This document shows positions 55,301-63,337 of a DNA stretch of 64,000 nt, one piece after another (the stretch's first letter is position 1; every line of letters starts with the position of its first letter). Source of the stretch: Pseudomonadales bacterium (GTDB taxonomy: Bacteria; Pseudomonadota; Gammaproteobacteria; Pseudomonadales; DC-out160); contig JAHRWA010000065.1 in NCBI GenBank assembly GCA_019090455.1, positions 22,352 to 86,351 of the forward strand. The letters are read 5' to 3'. The notes beneath the pieces are model-generated. The model did no database searches and was not told the DNA's origin. It saw nothing but the letters and a program-made list of their open reading frames with translations. The translations under genes and the position numbers were made by a program.

Positions 55301-58300
55301 TGGTCGCATACCTATGATGAAGAGGTAACCGAGAATTTCGATGAATCCCTGACTTACAAAGCGGGTGATGGCGGCAAATATATTTATACAAAAAACGGGG
55401 ATGGTTCCTACAAACGGCCTTTAGGTATTTATTCAGATCTCATTAAAAGTGCCTCAGGGTATACGCTAACGGAGAAAGACGGCACACAACACGTATTTAA
55501 CACGCAAGGCAGACTAACTAGTATGGTGGACCGAAACGCAAACACGCTGACGTTTACTTACTCGGGAAATGAGATGATAGAAATCACTGATCCTGCCGGA
55601 AGAAGTTTTGTTTTTGCATATAATAGTCATGGCCAAATTGAAACGATCACCGCGCCCGGTGTCGAGAATGTTTGGACCTATACTTATGACGACGATGATT
55701 TGATTTCAATTGTTAATAATGCAGGACAAGAAATTTCTTACTCCTACTATGCAGATCATAAAATGGCGAGCCGTACTAATGAAGAGGGTGCTACGGTCAC
55801 TCATGATTATTACAGTGATGGCAAAACTCATATGAATCTTATGCCAAACGGGGGGACTTATCTCTTTAGTTATAATGGTGCCCTTAGTGTGACGACCATT
55901 ACAGACCCTGAAGGAAATAGTACATCTCATTATTTTAATAAGCATGGTGCGATAACGGGTATTTTGGATCCATTGGGCTTTGAAGAGTTATATGAATATG
56001 ACGACAACTTAAATCGGGTAAAAGTCACTGGAAAGAATGGCGGTATTACGCGGTATACCTATGATGCCAATGGCAATATTTTAACTGAAACCAATCCATT
56101 GAATCATGTGACGACCTACACCTATGAGCCTACCTATAATCAGGTGCTAACTATCACAGACCCAGAAGGGTATACCATTACTAATACGATTGATGGAAAT
56201 GGAAATGTACTCGTCTCCACGGATGCTGAAAATGTTGTTACAGAATTTGAATACTTTTCCAATGGGCTCACTCAATTAGTGAAGAAGGGCGGTGTCGTAA
56301 AATCAGAGGCTAGTTACTTCCCAGAGGGAACTCAAGAGTGGTCGAAGGATGCCTATGGGCATACCACTAGTATGACCTATGATGAGTTGGGTCGATTAAC
56401 CAGTCAAACGGATCCAAGCAGCCATTCAACACAATATGAGGTTGATGCAGCAGGCAACGTGTTAAAGACCACGGACCCAGAAAATATTGAGACAGAATTT
56501 ACCTATAGCAACCTTAATTTGCGCGCTAGCATGACCGATGGAAAGGGTAACTTGACGGTTTATGCATACAATAATTGGGGTAAATTGATCAAAGTGACAG
56601 ATCCAATGGGTTTGGAAAAAACCTATGCATACAATTTGAATTATGATCTCTCCACTAAAACGGATAAGAATGGAAATGTCACTGACTATGAATATGACCC
56701 ACTCAAGCGACTTTCGAAAATATCCTACGCTGATGGTACTGAAGAGCTTTTCTCTTATGATTCAGTGGGTAATAAAACACGAGTTGTAGATAGAAACGGT
56801 ACTACCCTTTATGAATATGATTTATTAAATAGATTGATTAAGACTACGGATACGTTTAACCAAGTAGTTCAATACACCTATTCCACCAACGATACCAAAG
56901 CAACCATGGTTGATCCATTGGGTGGTACCACTAGCTATGAATATTATAACGATCGACAGTTAAAGACTGTTGTAGATCCGAATAGCAATGCCACGAACTA
57001 TTTTTATGAAAATGGTCTTCTCTCTAGGATGGTCTTTCCTAATGGAAACGAAACGAGCACAGATTATTTTTTAGATAACACCATTTCTCAGATAGTTAAC
57101 ACTAAATCAAATGGAGTCGTTATTTCGAGTTTTGCTTATTTGTACGATGCCGCAGGCAATAGAACGCAGATGACGGATAATGAGGGGGTTCACAGTTACC
57201 AATATGATGATACGAACCAACTTACTCGCGTAGATTACCCCGATGGATCTTTTAATGAATATACCTACGATAATACGAATAATCGCCGTACTCTAACCAC
57301 TCCAAACGGAGAGACTGTTTACAGCTATGATGACAATAGCCGTTTAATTACCGCAGGAGCCAAAACTTATACTTTTGATAATAACGGTAATCAATTATCG
57401 GAGGTCGAAGGGGGGCTGGTGACTCAGTTTCAATATGATATGAAGAATCAACTTTCTCGAATTGACTATCCCAGCAATTCTATTAATCAGTTTACCTATA
57501 ATTACAGTGGCCAGAGGATTGCAAAGAAAGAGAATTCTTTGACTAAAACTTATCTCTACGATGGGTCCAGCTCATTAATGGAGACTGATGGTAAGGGAGT
57601 GGTAACGAGCAGGTACGTTAACGGTGGTCTAGGGCAGGGTGCACTGTACGCGATGAGTGATACTAACCAATATACTTATTTTATGAAGGATGCGTTAGGC
57701 TCGATAGCCCAGTTGACAAATACCATTGGTGATATGGTTGAGTCCTATAGTTACGATGTATACGGTGCTTTGAAAGCCAAGACCACTATTGACGATCGTG
57801 GTATTAGATTGAGTTTTTCGGGTAAAACTTTGGATAAAGAATCGAATTTAACTTATTTTGGTGCGCGTTATTATAACGCTGAAACCGGTCGTTTTATTAA
57901 TGCCGATAGCTATACCCATGGACCTGATGACGAAAGGGTTTTTACGAATAACTTCGACTATGCAAGAATGATTTCAGCGGTGGTGGTTGCAAATCCCGTC
58001 ATCTCAAATGTATTCGCTTATGTTATCAATAGCCCGACAAATCATGTTGATCTCGATGGCCATATTTTTATGATTTTGCTGTTCTATTCGTTTGTCTTCG
58101 GAGTGCTCGCGACGGCTGTTGACGGCTTGATGGGTGACGTTACCAGCCCTGTAGATGCTTTGGGTCACATGGTTGTCAATACGATGCTTGCCTCACTCTT
58201 TGCTTTTTCATTGGTTTTAACAATAGGGAATGCGCCGCTCGCTTTGCAAGTTACCTGGGGGATGCTCGCCTTTTTAGGGGGGACAGCACTTGGTTCAGCC

Positions 58301-58336
58301 TTAAGCGATCTCCGGAATCTAGATGGAAAAGCCTGA
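52373..58336 (+). CDS. Rhs repeat protein with transglutaminase-like domain and hydrophobic C-terminal tip
   Basis: A 1987-residue surface or secreted protein. A basic N-terminus and hydrophobic segment (VIILVITSLLFQSC) suggest Sec export. A Lys/Arg-rich coiled region (about 60-180) precedes a transglutaminase-like domain at about 325-450, with EHTWVEAYVDYDP holding the His and Asp but no Cys at the usual place (GNDVDTSSLLLALLRAAG). The Rhs entry segment DPVNIANGNLLQTDDDL lies near 930, YD repeats run from about 990 to 1810, and the Rhs core is FGARYYNAETGRFINADS near 1832. After the conserved NHVDLDG a 91-residue tip with hydrophobic helices replaces the usual nuclease-type toxin. GTG start with AGGAG 9 nt upstream. 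Confidence 0.9.
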   Translation: MTFLRETKTIDRKLSRLERLKRRVIILVITSLLFQSCNVMAYVDLLNISNNTIDRSLKIPQPARQSLAIMEKEKSKHAKLNRQQELEVPHAARELNHSLRETKKIAKKIQRRLSKGKKVGALVKQLRGKLVSLRDLDSVVKRNLRLAMNKAKTQSNETRKRQKQRRQHYNSQITPILSQLEDMLNRHSNVNGGNRKVKLRTAFSGALDDFIALCEDRIKDKGADDKYPTEPTFRKAKFKRKDPKVNGSVQPAYIAQHKAKKNKKQTNEAVFMFGDVASKSAATADSSSLPTVGMSAAALKMVSPPTATDLAATVEVEFTADILALAAELNNSPARIFQWVQNNIRVEFYHGSMKGSRGTLLELAGNDVDTSSLLLALLRAAGAPSRYVEGTVDLPIEKARNLTGITDNSSLGSLFASAGIPTVLISDGTGVVTVRIEHTWVEAYVDYDPLGGAKAGPGDLWVPLSAWYKPQVNDEGLDIVSDSGFNSDTFLNDFIKTVRSDSVVDGFKLFLDDYLKGTTPGISWQDSLKTQEIENELFRTLPNTLNFEVVSINAEYAELPDSLRHKITISLPGLGLSHGINLSEVVGRRVTLSYPPADEASRILIDSSGGIENVDPLSVNLLPSLKIEGETVSTGTIVRAGYTQTLRTVFQMPGAGSDTVDYSIISGAYYAVGLDPQLVSTAYLSERIAEHISTVGNVSESTDNMDDITGEILYLAVMRYFNDVNAGDKTIAQALKSVFLKQTSGAITGKTLSVSYLFGTPADLGPGGYFVDAKRNIYTPISSTGDNDDELDFMLVGGYNSSFYEHELFESFFNLNAISTLKLLALASEADMPIYDIDSSNVGSILPLLTLNSSVKSAIQSAVFNGHKVKVHRDELTVQNWQGAGYIDLDPTTNAAGYIISGGWAGGATVDEVADYLGDLWGDATNWFWGGDPVNIANGNLLQTDDDLTVATSGLPVSIKRHYNSFSDYNGPFGYGWSHTYDEEVTENFDESLTYKAGDGGKYIYTKNGDGSYKRPLGIYSDLIKSASGYTLTEKDGTQHVFNTQGRLTSMVDRNANTLTFTYSGNEMIEITDPAGRSFVFAYNSHGQIETITAPGVENVWTYTYDDDDLISIVNNAGQEISYSYYADHKMASRTNEEGATVTHDYYSDGKTHMNLMPNGGTYLFSYNGALSVTTITDPEGNSTSHYFNKHGAITGILDPLGFEELYEYDDNLNRVKVTGKNGGITRYTYDANGNILTETNPLNHVTTYTYEPTYNQVLTITDPEGYTITNTIDGNGNVLVSTDAENVVTEFEYFSNGLTQLVKKGGVVKSEASYFPEGTQEWSKDAYGHTTSMTYDELGRLTSQTDPSSHSTQYEVDAAGNVLKTTDPENIETEFTYSNLNLRASMTDGKGNLTVYAYNNWGKLIKVTDPMGLEKTYAYNLNYDLSTKTDKNGNVTDYEYDPLKRLSKISYADGTEELFSYDSVGNKTRVVDRNGTTLYEYDLLNRLIKTTDTFNQVVQYTYSTNDTKATMVDPLGGTTSYEYYNDRQLKTVVDPNSNATNYFYENGLLSRMVFPNGNETSTDYFLDNTISQIVNTKSNGVVISSFAYLYDAAGNRTQMTDNEGVHSYQYDDTNQLTRVDYPDGSFNEYTYDNTNNRRTLTTPNGETVYSYDDNSRLITAGAKTYTFDNNGNQLSEVEGGLVTQFQYDMKNQLSRIDYPSNSINQFTYNYSGQRIAKKENSLTKTYLYDGSSSLMETDGKGVVTSRYVNGGLGQGALYAMSDTNQYTYFMKDALGSIAQLTNTIGDMVESYSYDVYGALKAKTTIDDRGIRLSFSGKTLDKESNLTYFGARYYNAETGRFINADSYTHGPDDERVFTNNFDYARMISAVVVANPVISNVFAYVINSPTNHVDLDGHIFMILLFYSFVFGVLATAVDGLMGDVTSPVDALGHMVVNTMLASLFAFSLVLTIGNAPLALQVTWGMLAFLGGTALGSALSDLRNLDGKA

Positions 58337-58748
58337 TAGGAAAAATGCGATAGTAAAGTTAGCGGTTTTATCTTTCTTTGCTGTCGCTGGGATTCAACTA
58401 CTTGTCGGAGGAGATAGTCCTAACCTCCGGCTATTTGGCGGGCACAATTTACTGTATGCAATGGTTGGTCCGATCGGATTGCAAGTTGCTTTTGAACTCT
58501 TGGCTAAAAAGACCAAGAAGGTGAGTTTGTCGGAGTTCGTCGGTTTTTCTGTTTTGGTTATTGTTATCGCTTTTTTATTTTATGGTCTTTTAGACAGCGT
58601 AATATCTTATTTATACAACATAAAGGAGGAATCAAATGCTGAGTTTGGGGTTTTGTTGATGTCAAAACTGACCATTAGTTTGGTTTACTGCCTTGTCTTT
58701 AGTACTTTAACCATCGCATTTTTTATAATGAAAATGCTACGGCCTTGA
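58323..58748 (+). CDS. Small four-helix membrane protein, candidate Rhs immunity protein
   Basis: The 141-residue product overlaps the end of the Rhs gene by 14 bp, the arrangement of Rhs toxin-immunity pairs. It has about four hydrophobic segments (LAVLSFFAVAGIQLLVG, YAMVGPIGLQVAFELL, FSVLVIVIAFLFYGLL, TISLVYCLVFSTLTIAFF), so it is an inner-membrane protein. A membrane-embedded immunity protein fits the hydrophobic Rhs tip. I recognise no family; the role is inferred from position and topology. Confidence 0.65.
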   Translation: MEKPDRKNAIVKLAVLSFFAVAGIQLLVGGDSPNLRLFGGHNLLYAMVGPIGLQVAFELLAKKTKKVSLSEFVGFSVLVIVIAFLFYGLLDSVISYLYNIKEESNAEFGVLLMSKLTISLVYCLVFSTLTIAFFIMKMLRP

Positions 58749-59219
58749 TAGATATTAAAGGCTCATCGAGTTTAGTGAAAAAATGCAGATCAACCCTTGG
58801 TCTTAATACGGCAATTGACCCCTTCACCATTACCGGCATGTCGTTGCTCACAAATAAAATCAGTTTCCCATATTAATAATATCTTAAGCTGGCTCGTAAG
58901 GACTTAGCTTCGCCTATCCCGACTGAGCCAGGGGTCGAGTCGTGAGTTAGCTATCGACTTCAAATCTACGCTCTGACATACTCTTAAAAGCACCGATATC
59001 AGCGTTATATGCAAGACAAAACGGACATTTTTGCTGTAACAGCCTAATGGTGGTTTGCTATACCGAGCTACCCTTTTATTTCAAAAGCTGAATTGTGATA
59101 TTAGTTTGTTGTGTAAGTTGCTTTTTTTATATCACTAGGTCTGCTTGGGTTTAGTTTGTTACTCGCAAATGAATCATTAATTGATGTCATTTATAAACCG
59201 AAAAAAGGAGTATTTGGGT
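58749..59219. other. Intergenic region after the Rhs locus
   Basis: About 470 bp with no supported gene. A short + strand frame from the end of the membrane-protein gene to 58878 is open for about 44 codons (it includes DPFTITGMSLLTNKISFPY) but has no clear start or family likeness; it may be a remnant. The amidohydrolase promoter should lie near the right end. Confidence 0.4.
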
Positions 59220-60353
59220 ATGAGTAGCTTGGGTTTTGGACTTATTTCAGCGGACTCGCATATTGTTGAGCCGGGGGACTGTTATACAAAATATATCAGT
59301 CCTAAATTTCGAGATCGTGCACCGGTTATTGAGCGGGACAAAGCAGGCAACGACATTTATGTCATTCCTGGAATGAAATCTACGATTCCTTTGGGGTTGG
59401 TTGCCGCAGCGGGCTTATCAGCTGAACAGCTGGGCGAACGCCGACAGGGATGTACCTTCGATCAACTTCATGAAAGTGGTTACAACGGAAAAGTGCGAGC
59501 GGCAGACCAAGATCGTGATGGTGTTGTTGCCGAAATTTTATATCCCTCTGTTGGGATGGTGTTGTGCAACCATAAAGACTTTGACTACAAGACTGCGTGT
59601 ATGCACGCCTACAATGAGTGGCTGGAGGGGTTTGTTTCTGATGCGCCAGCGGGTCGTTTATTCGGTTTGGGTCAAACATCTGGTGATTCTGTCGAGCAGA
59701 TGATTAAGGATTTTGAAACCTGTAAGAAAAAAGGTTTTGTTGGCATGATGATGCCAGGGGATCCGCAGCATGAAGATTATGATCACCCTATGTATGACCC
59801 TTTGTGGGAATGTTCTATTGAGTTGAATATGCCCCTGTCATTTCATATTTTAACGTCCCGTGGAGGCGCTGGCAAAGTTCGTGGTAATAAGACGAATGGT
59901 TTTTTAGGGATTATTCGTAGTGTGCAAGACGTGATGGGGGTCTTTGTTCTTGGTGGTGTTTTTGAGCGTCACCCAAAACTAAAATTCATAGCCGCTGAAG
60001 CGGATGCGGGTTGGTTTCCTCACTATTCATACCGTATGGATCATGCCTATGATCGACATGGGATTTGGATGGGGGGTGGCAAGGACCTGGGTAGAAAGCC
60101 CAGTTATTATTTAAATGAAAATGTATGGCTCACTTTTCAAGATGATTGGGTCGCATTTAAAGTCGCTCACCTCATGAATCCCAAGCGTTTAGTTTGGGCA
60201 AACGATTTCCCTCACAGTGACGCGACTTGGCCCTGGTCTCAGGATATGCTGAATGAACATGCGTCTGATCTGTCGGCTGAGCATCAGCGATGGATAATGA
60301 GAGAGAATATTATCAAATGCTATGACCTGCCTAGGGATCTTATTCCTGCATAG
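59220..60353 (+). CDS. Amidohydrolase_2 family metal-dependent hydrolase/decarboxylase
   Basis: A 377-residue protein of the amidohydrolase_2 (ACMSD-like) family. The first metal motif is modified to SADSHIVEP (DSH instead of HxH), typical of one subfamily. Later ligands fit MPLSFHILTSRGG near residue 208, FIAAEADAGWFPHYSYRMD near 260 and WANDFPHSDATWPWS near 332. Members of this group act on aromatic or cyclic acids in degradation pathways; the substrate is unknown. ATG 59220 is chosen over 59181/59184 because GGAG lies 10 nt upstream. A second, unrelated amidohydrolase follows after 94 bp. Confidence 0.87.
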   Translation: MSSLGFGLISADSHIVEPGDCYTKYISPKFRDRAPVIERDKAGNDIYVIPGMKSTIPLGLVAAAGLSAEQLGERRQGCTFDQLHESGYNGKVRAADQDRDGVVAEILYPSVGMVLCNHKDFDYKTACMHAYNEWLEGFVSDAPAGRLFGLGQTSGDSVEQMIKDFETCKKKGFVGMMMPGDPQHEDYDHPMYDPLWECSIELNMPLSFHILTSRGGAGKVRGNKTNGFLGIIRSVQDVMGVFVLGGVFERHPKLKFIAAEADAGWFPHYSYRMDHAYDRHGIWMGGGKDLGRKPSYYLNENVWLTFQDDWVAFKVAHLMNPKRLVWANDFPHSDATWPWSQDMLNEHASDLSAEHQRWIMRENIIKCYDLPRDLIPA

Positions 60354-60447
60354 ACATTGATTTCCTAACGCGCGGGATGCGTTAGGGCATTCTATTTTGA
60401 TTGTATTAGATGTTATTTGTCATTTGAAACTATAAGGAGAATTTGCC

Positions 60448-62133
60448 GTGAAATACGATATTAAAATTACGGGTGGTACGATTATCGACGGTGAGCAAAC
60501 CCCTCGTTACAAGGGTGATGTGGGTATCAAGGATGGTAAAATAGTCGCGTTGGGTTCTGTGCCAGGTGATGCCGATAGAGTCATTGATGCTACCGGTAAA
60601 ATTGTGTCTCCTGGGTTTGTTGATTGTCATACCCATTACGATGCACAAATTATTTGGGATAAGATGATGACTATTTCACCCTGGCATGGGGTGACGACTG
60701 TCGTGATGGGCAATTGTGGTTTTGGGGTCGCGCCTGTTCGCCCTACTGATCGTGACACCATTGTCAGAACCCTAGAGAATGTGGAGGGTATGGATGCCGA
60801 TGCACTTCGTGCTGGGCTTGGAGATGAGTGGCCATTTGAATCATTTCCTGAATATCTTGATGCGATTGAAAAAGGGGGGATGGGAATCAACGTGGGTGTA
60901 TTAATGGGGCACACGCCTTTGCGCCTTTATGTGATGGGCGAGGATTCAACGGAGAGAACAGCGACGCCAGAAGAAGTGAGTCAAATGCGCGAAATCGTGC
61001 GTGAGGGTTTGCAGGCGGGTGCGATGGGTTTTGCCTCCTCCAAGGCGGCAACGCATATTGGAGTGGGCGGAAAACCGGTGCCGAGTCGTTTAGCGGAGTA
61101 CGAATCTGAGATCCTCCAAATTTCTAAGGTTTTAGGCGAAGAGAAAACCGGCATCATTCAGTCTACGATTGGGGGTGATGTTCTACAGGAACAGTTCGCA
61201 GAAATGTCGAGAGAAGCGGATTGTAACGTGACGTGGACCGCGCTATTACAGGGGATGGGTGACCATAAAGCACAACTTAAAAAAGCGGCAGATCTCGTCG
61301 CAAGTGGTGCTAAAGTCTATCCTCAAGTCAGTCCGCGTGCGTTGAATTTTGAAATGAATTTTAAAGCGCCGTTTATTTTCGAAAGTATGAAAGTCTTCAA
61401 GCCTATATCAGCGGCGAACTTGGAGGGTAAAAGGGAAATATACGGGCAGCCAGAATTTCGAGATAACTTTAAAATGACACTCAAGAGAGGGATGGAACGG
61501 GGAGCGTTGGCGGGTTGGCCAAAAACGGTATTCTCTGATTGTCCCTCTGATCCTTCGCTCAATGAGCGTTTGGTTTTTGAAGTGGCGGCGGAACTCGGTG
61601 AAGATCCTGTGGATGTGGTTTTGAATTTAGCGTTAGAAAATAACTTAGAAATGCGTATACGTATGCCAGTGGCGAACCACGATGAAGATATTGTGGAAGA
61701 GTTACTGACTGATCCTAATATTGTAGTGGGGCTTTCAGATGGTGGAGCCCATGCGAGTCAACTTTGCGATGCCTGCTTCTCGACACATATGTTGGGGCAT
61801 TGGGTGCGTGAACGAAAATCTTTTGATCTTGAATATGCTGTTTATTTGCTGACTTCACGTTCGGCAGATGTGTTTAATATTACTGACCGAGGTCGTTTAA
61901 AGGAAGGATTGGCTGCTGATGTTGTCGTTTTTGACGCAGATACAGTGGGCGCGGGTGAGCTTGAACGCGTATTCGATATGCCGGCCGGTGCCGATCGTCT
62001 AATTTCTCAGGCTTCCGGTATCGAAGTGGTTATCGTGAATGGCCAAGTGCTAAGAGAAAACGATGTGGATCAAGTCAATGTAGATACTGACACATTACCC
62101 GGAAAGTTATTACGCAATGGTGCAGCAGCATAG
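60448..62133 (+). CDS. Amidohydrolase of the N-acyl-D-amino-acid deacylase (D-aminoacylase) family
   Basis: A 561-residue amidohydrolase_3-type enzyme. The small beta domain starts YDIKITGGTIIDGEQTP, the first metal motif is GFVDCHTHYDAQ near residue 55, GNCGFGVAP near 90 carries the Cys found in D-aminoacylases, and VGLSDGGAHASQLCD near 425 is the active-site Asp segment. The C-terminal domain returns with RGRLKEGLAADVVVFD. The real substrate in this subfamily is often unknown. GTG start with AAGGAGA upstream. Grouped with the preceding amidohydrolase, possibly as one catabolic unit; a strong terminator follows. Confidence 0.88.
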   Translation: MKYDIKITGGTIIDGEQTPRYKGDVGIKDGKIVALGSVPGDADRVIDATGKIVSPGFVDCHTHYDAQIIWDKMMTISPWHGVTTVVMGNCGFGVAPVRPTDRDTIVRTLENVEGMDADALRAGLGDEWPFESFPEYLDAIEKGGMGINVGVLMGHTPLRLYVMGEDSTERTATPEEVSQMREIVREGLQAGAMGFASSKAATHIGVGGKPVPSRLAEYESEILQISKVLGEEKTGIIQSTIGGDVLQEQFAEMSREADCNVTWTALLQGMGDHKAQLKKAADLVASGAKVYPQVSPRALNFEMNFKAPFIFESMKVFKPISAANLEGKREIYGQPEFRDNFKMTLKRGMERGALAGWPKTVFSDCPSDPSLNERLVFEVAAELGEDPVDVVLNLALENNLEMRIRMPVANHDEDIVEELLTDPNIVVGLSDGGAHASQLCDACFSTHMLGHWVRERKSFDLEYAVYLLTSRSADVFNITDRGRLKEGLAADVVVFDADTVGAGELERVFDMPAGADRLISQASGIEVVIVNGQVLRENDVDQVNVDTDTLPGKLLRNGAAA

Positions 62134-62169
62134 CGAGTAGAATATTAAGTTAGATGTTTTAGCTTTCGC

Positions 62170-62217
62170 TCATAAAAAATCCTGTCGTGCTTAATTGTAC
62201 GACGGGATTTTTTATGA
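62170..62217. terminator. Bidirectional-type intrinsic terminator
   Basis: Arms 62170-62190 and 62197-62217 pair over 21 positions with only two G-U wobbles, around TTAATT. The core CGTCGT/ACGACG is flanked by A/T-runs giving TTTTTT after the stem on the + strand, right after the amidohydrolase gene. Confidence 0.9.
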
Positions 62218-62285
62218 GATAGCGTTTTATAAAGACAATTTGATCCAGAACTAATTGAATTAGCACTAAGTGAGGCAGGATTAAA

Positions 62286-62630
62286 ATGAAAAAGTTGAGT
62301 GAAAACGCGTGTGTCGCTTGTCGTGGCGATTCCCCTAAGCTTAGCGATGAAGAGCTGACAACGTTAATGGTTGAAATTCCGGGTTGGAGTGTTGAGTGCC
62401 GAGAGGGAATAATGCAATTGGAAAAAGAGTTTCGTTTTTCTAATTTTACTGCAGCGATAGATTTTACCGTAAAAGTGGGGCAGGTAGCCGAGGATCAAGA
62501 TCATCACCCCTCGTTATTGACGGAGTGGGGTAAAGTGACAGTGACTTGGTGGAGTCATGTTATAAAAGGTTTGCATCGTAATGATGTCATCATGTCGGCA
62601 AAAACCGATGATGTTTACGATCTTGGCTGA
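62286..62630 (+). CDS. phhB: 4a-hydroxytetrahydrobiopterin dehydratase (pterin carbinolamine dehydratase)
   Basis: The 114-residue enzyme recycles the pterin cofactor of phenylalanine hydroxylase. Active-site histidines are in [13 protein letters not shown] near residue 77, with [17 protein letters not shown] following. The N-terminus has [15 protein letters not shown], the standard PhhB beginning. No phenylalanine hydroxylase gene is visible next to it. Start ATG 62286 with GGCAGGA upstream. Confidence 0.94.
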   Translation: MKKLSENACVACRGDSPKLSDEELTTLMVEIPGWSVECREGIMQLEKEFRFSNFTAAIDFTVKVGQVAEDQDHHPSLLTEWGKVTVTWWSHVIKGLHRNDVIMSAKTDDVYDLG

Positions 62631-62856
62631 GATAGATAAAAAGGTAGATAGTCATTAGAGTACCTTCAGCTTGCCTTGTACCAATCTTAAAGTGAGTTCG
62701 ACTGACGCTGTGTCATAGGTATGATGTCCCAGACCAATCAAAAAGCTGGTCTAGCATAATAAGGCTTTGAGAATAAAAACCCTACACCTGCCCTAGCAAT
62801 TAGGATTGGAAATAACCCCGAATTCAACTCTTAAGTGCAATCCACAATTCATTTAA

Positions 62857-63309
62857 TACTCAGTCTTGTCTTTGAATTCGGGTTTTGATGTGCCGATGAA
62901 AGTGGATCTGCGTTACAGCACGTTCAACCCCGCCGATTGGACTAACACCACCGGGGGAGTAAACACTTTTTATGGGCACAGTGCGAATATCTACACCTTG
63001 CATCAGATAGCCTACGACAGTTGTAATGGCTTGGATGCGTTAGCCACTAGCGGTAGCGGTGGCGTGTTTAGCCTGCAGTATAACGCGGGCTCCTCAGCGG
63101 GGGTCACCAAGCCTCAGCCGTATCGGGATTTTCAAGTCTACTTAATGGTGATGAGTGGAGAGGCGTATCTCACCAATCAATTGGATCGTGCCGGCGAGTC
63201 AGACTTGTCCGGTAGTGAAGTGGGTCAACGGGATGTTGAAGAACAACCAGGACACCCATACTTAATACTTGACCCGATCGTCAAATACTATATATTCATA
63301 CAGCTCTAA
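62857..63309 (+). pseudogene. Truncated orphan ORF of unknown family
   Basis: The frame is open from 62857 to 63309 but has no credible start; the earliest in-frame start-like codon is a TTG at 62866 without a ribosome binding site. It encodes NPADWTNTTGGVNTFYGHS and NGLDALATSGSGG, then YRDFQVYLMVMSGEAYL. Its codons look richer in GC than the neighbours, which hints at another origin. It is probably the internal or 3' part of a larger gene cut by rearrangement. It ends about 30 bp before the broken transposase. Family unknown. Confidence 0.45.
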
Positions 63310-63337
63310 ATATTTAATCAAACAACCTAAAGCTCCC

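Noticed and set aside
58054..58336. Rhs C-terminal tip considered as a nuclease or deaminase toxin
   Set aside because: It is hydrophobic with predicted membrane helices and shows no HxH, HNH or deaminase motif.
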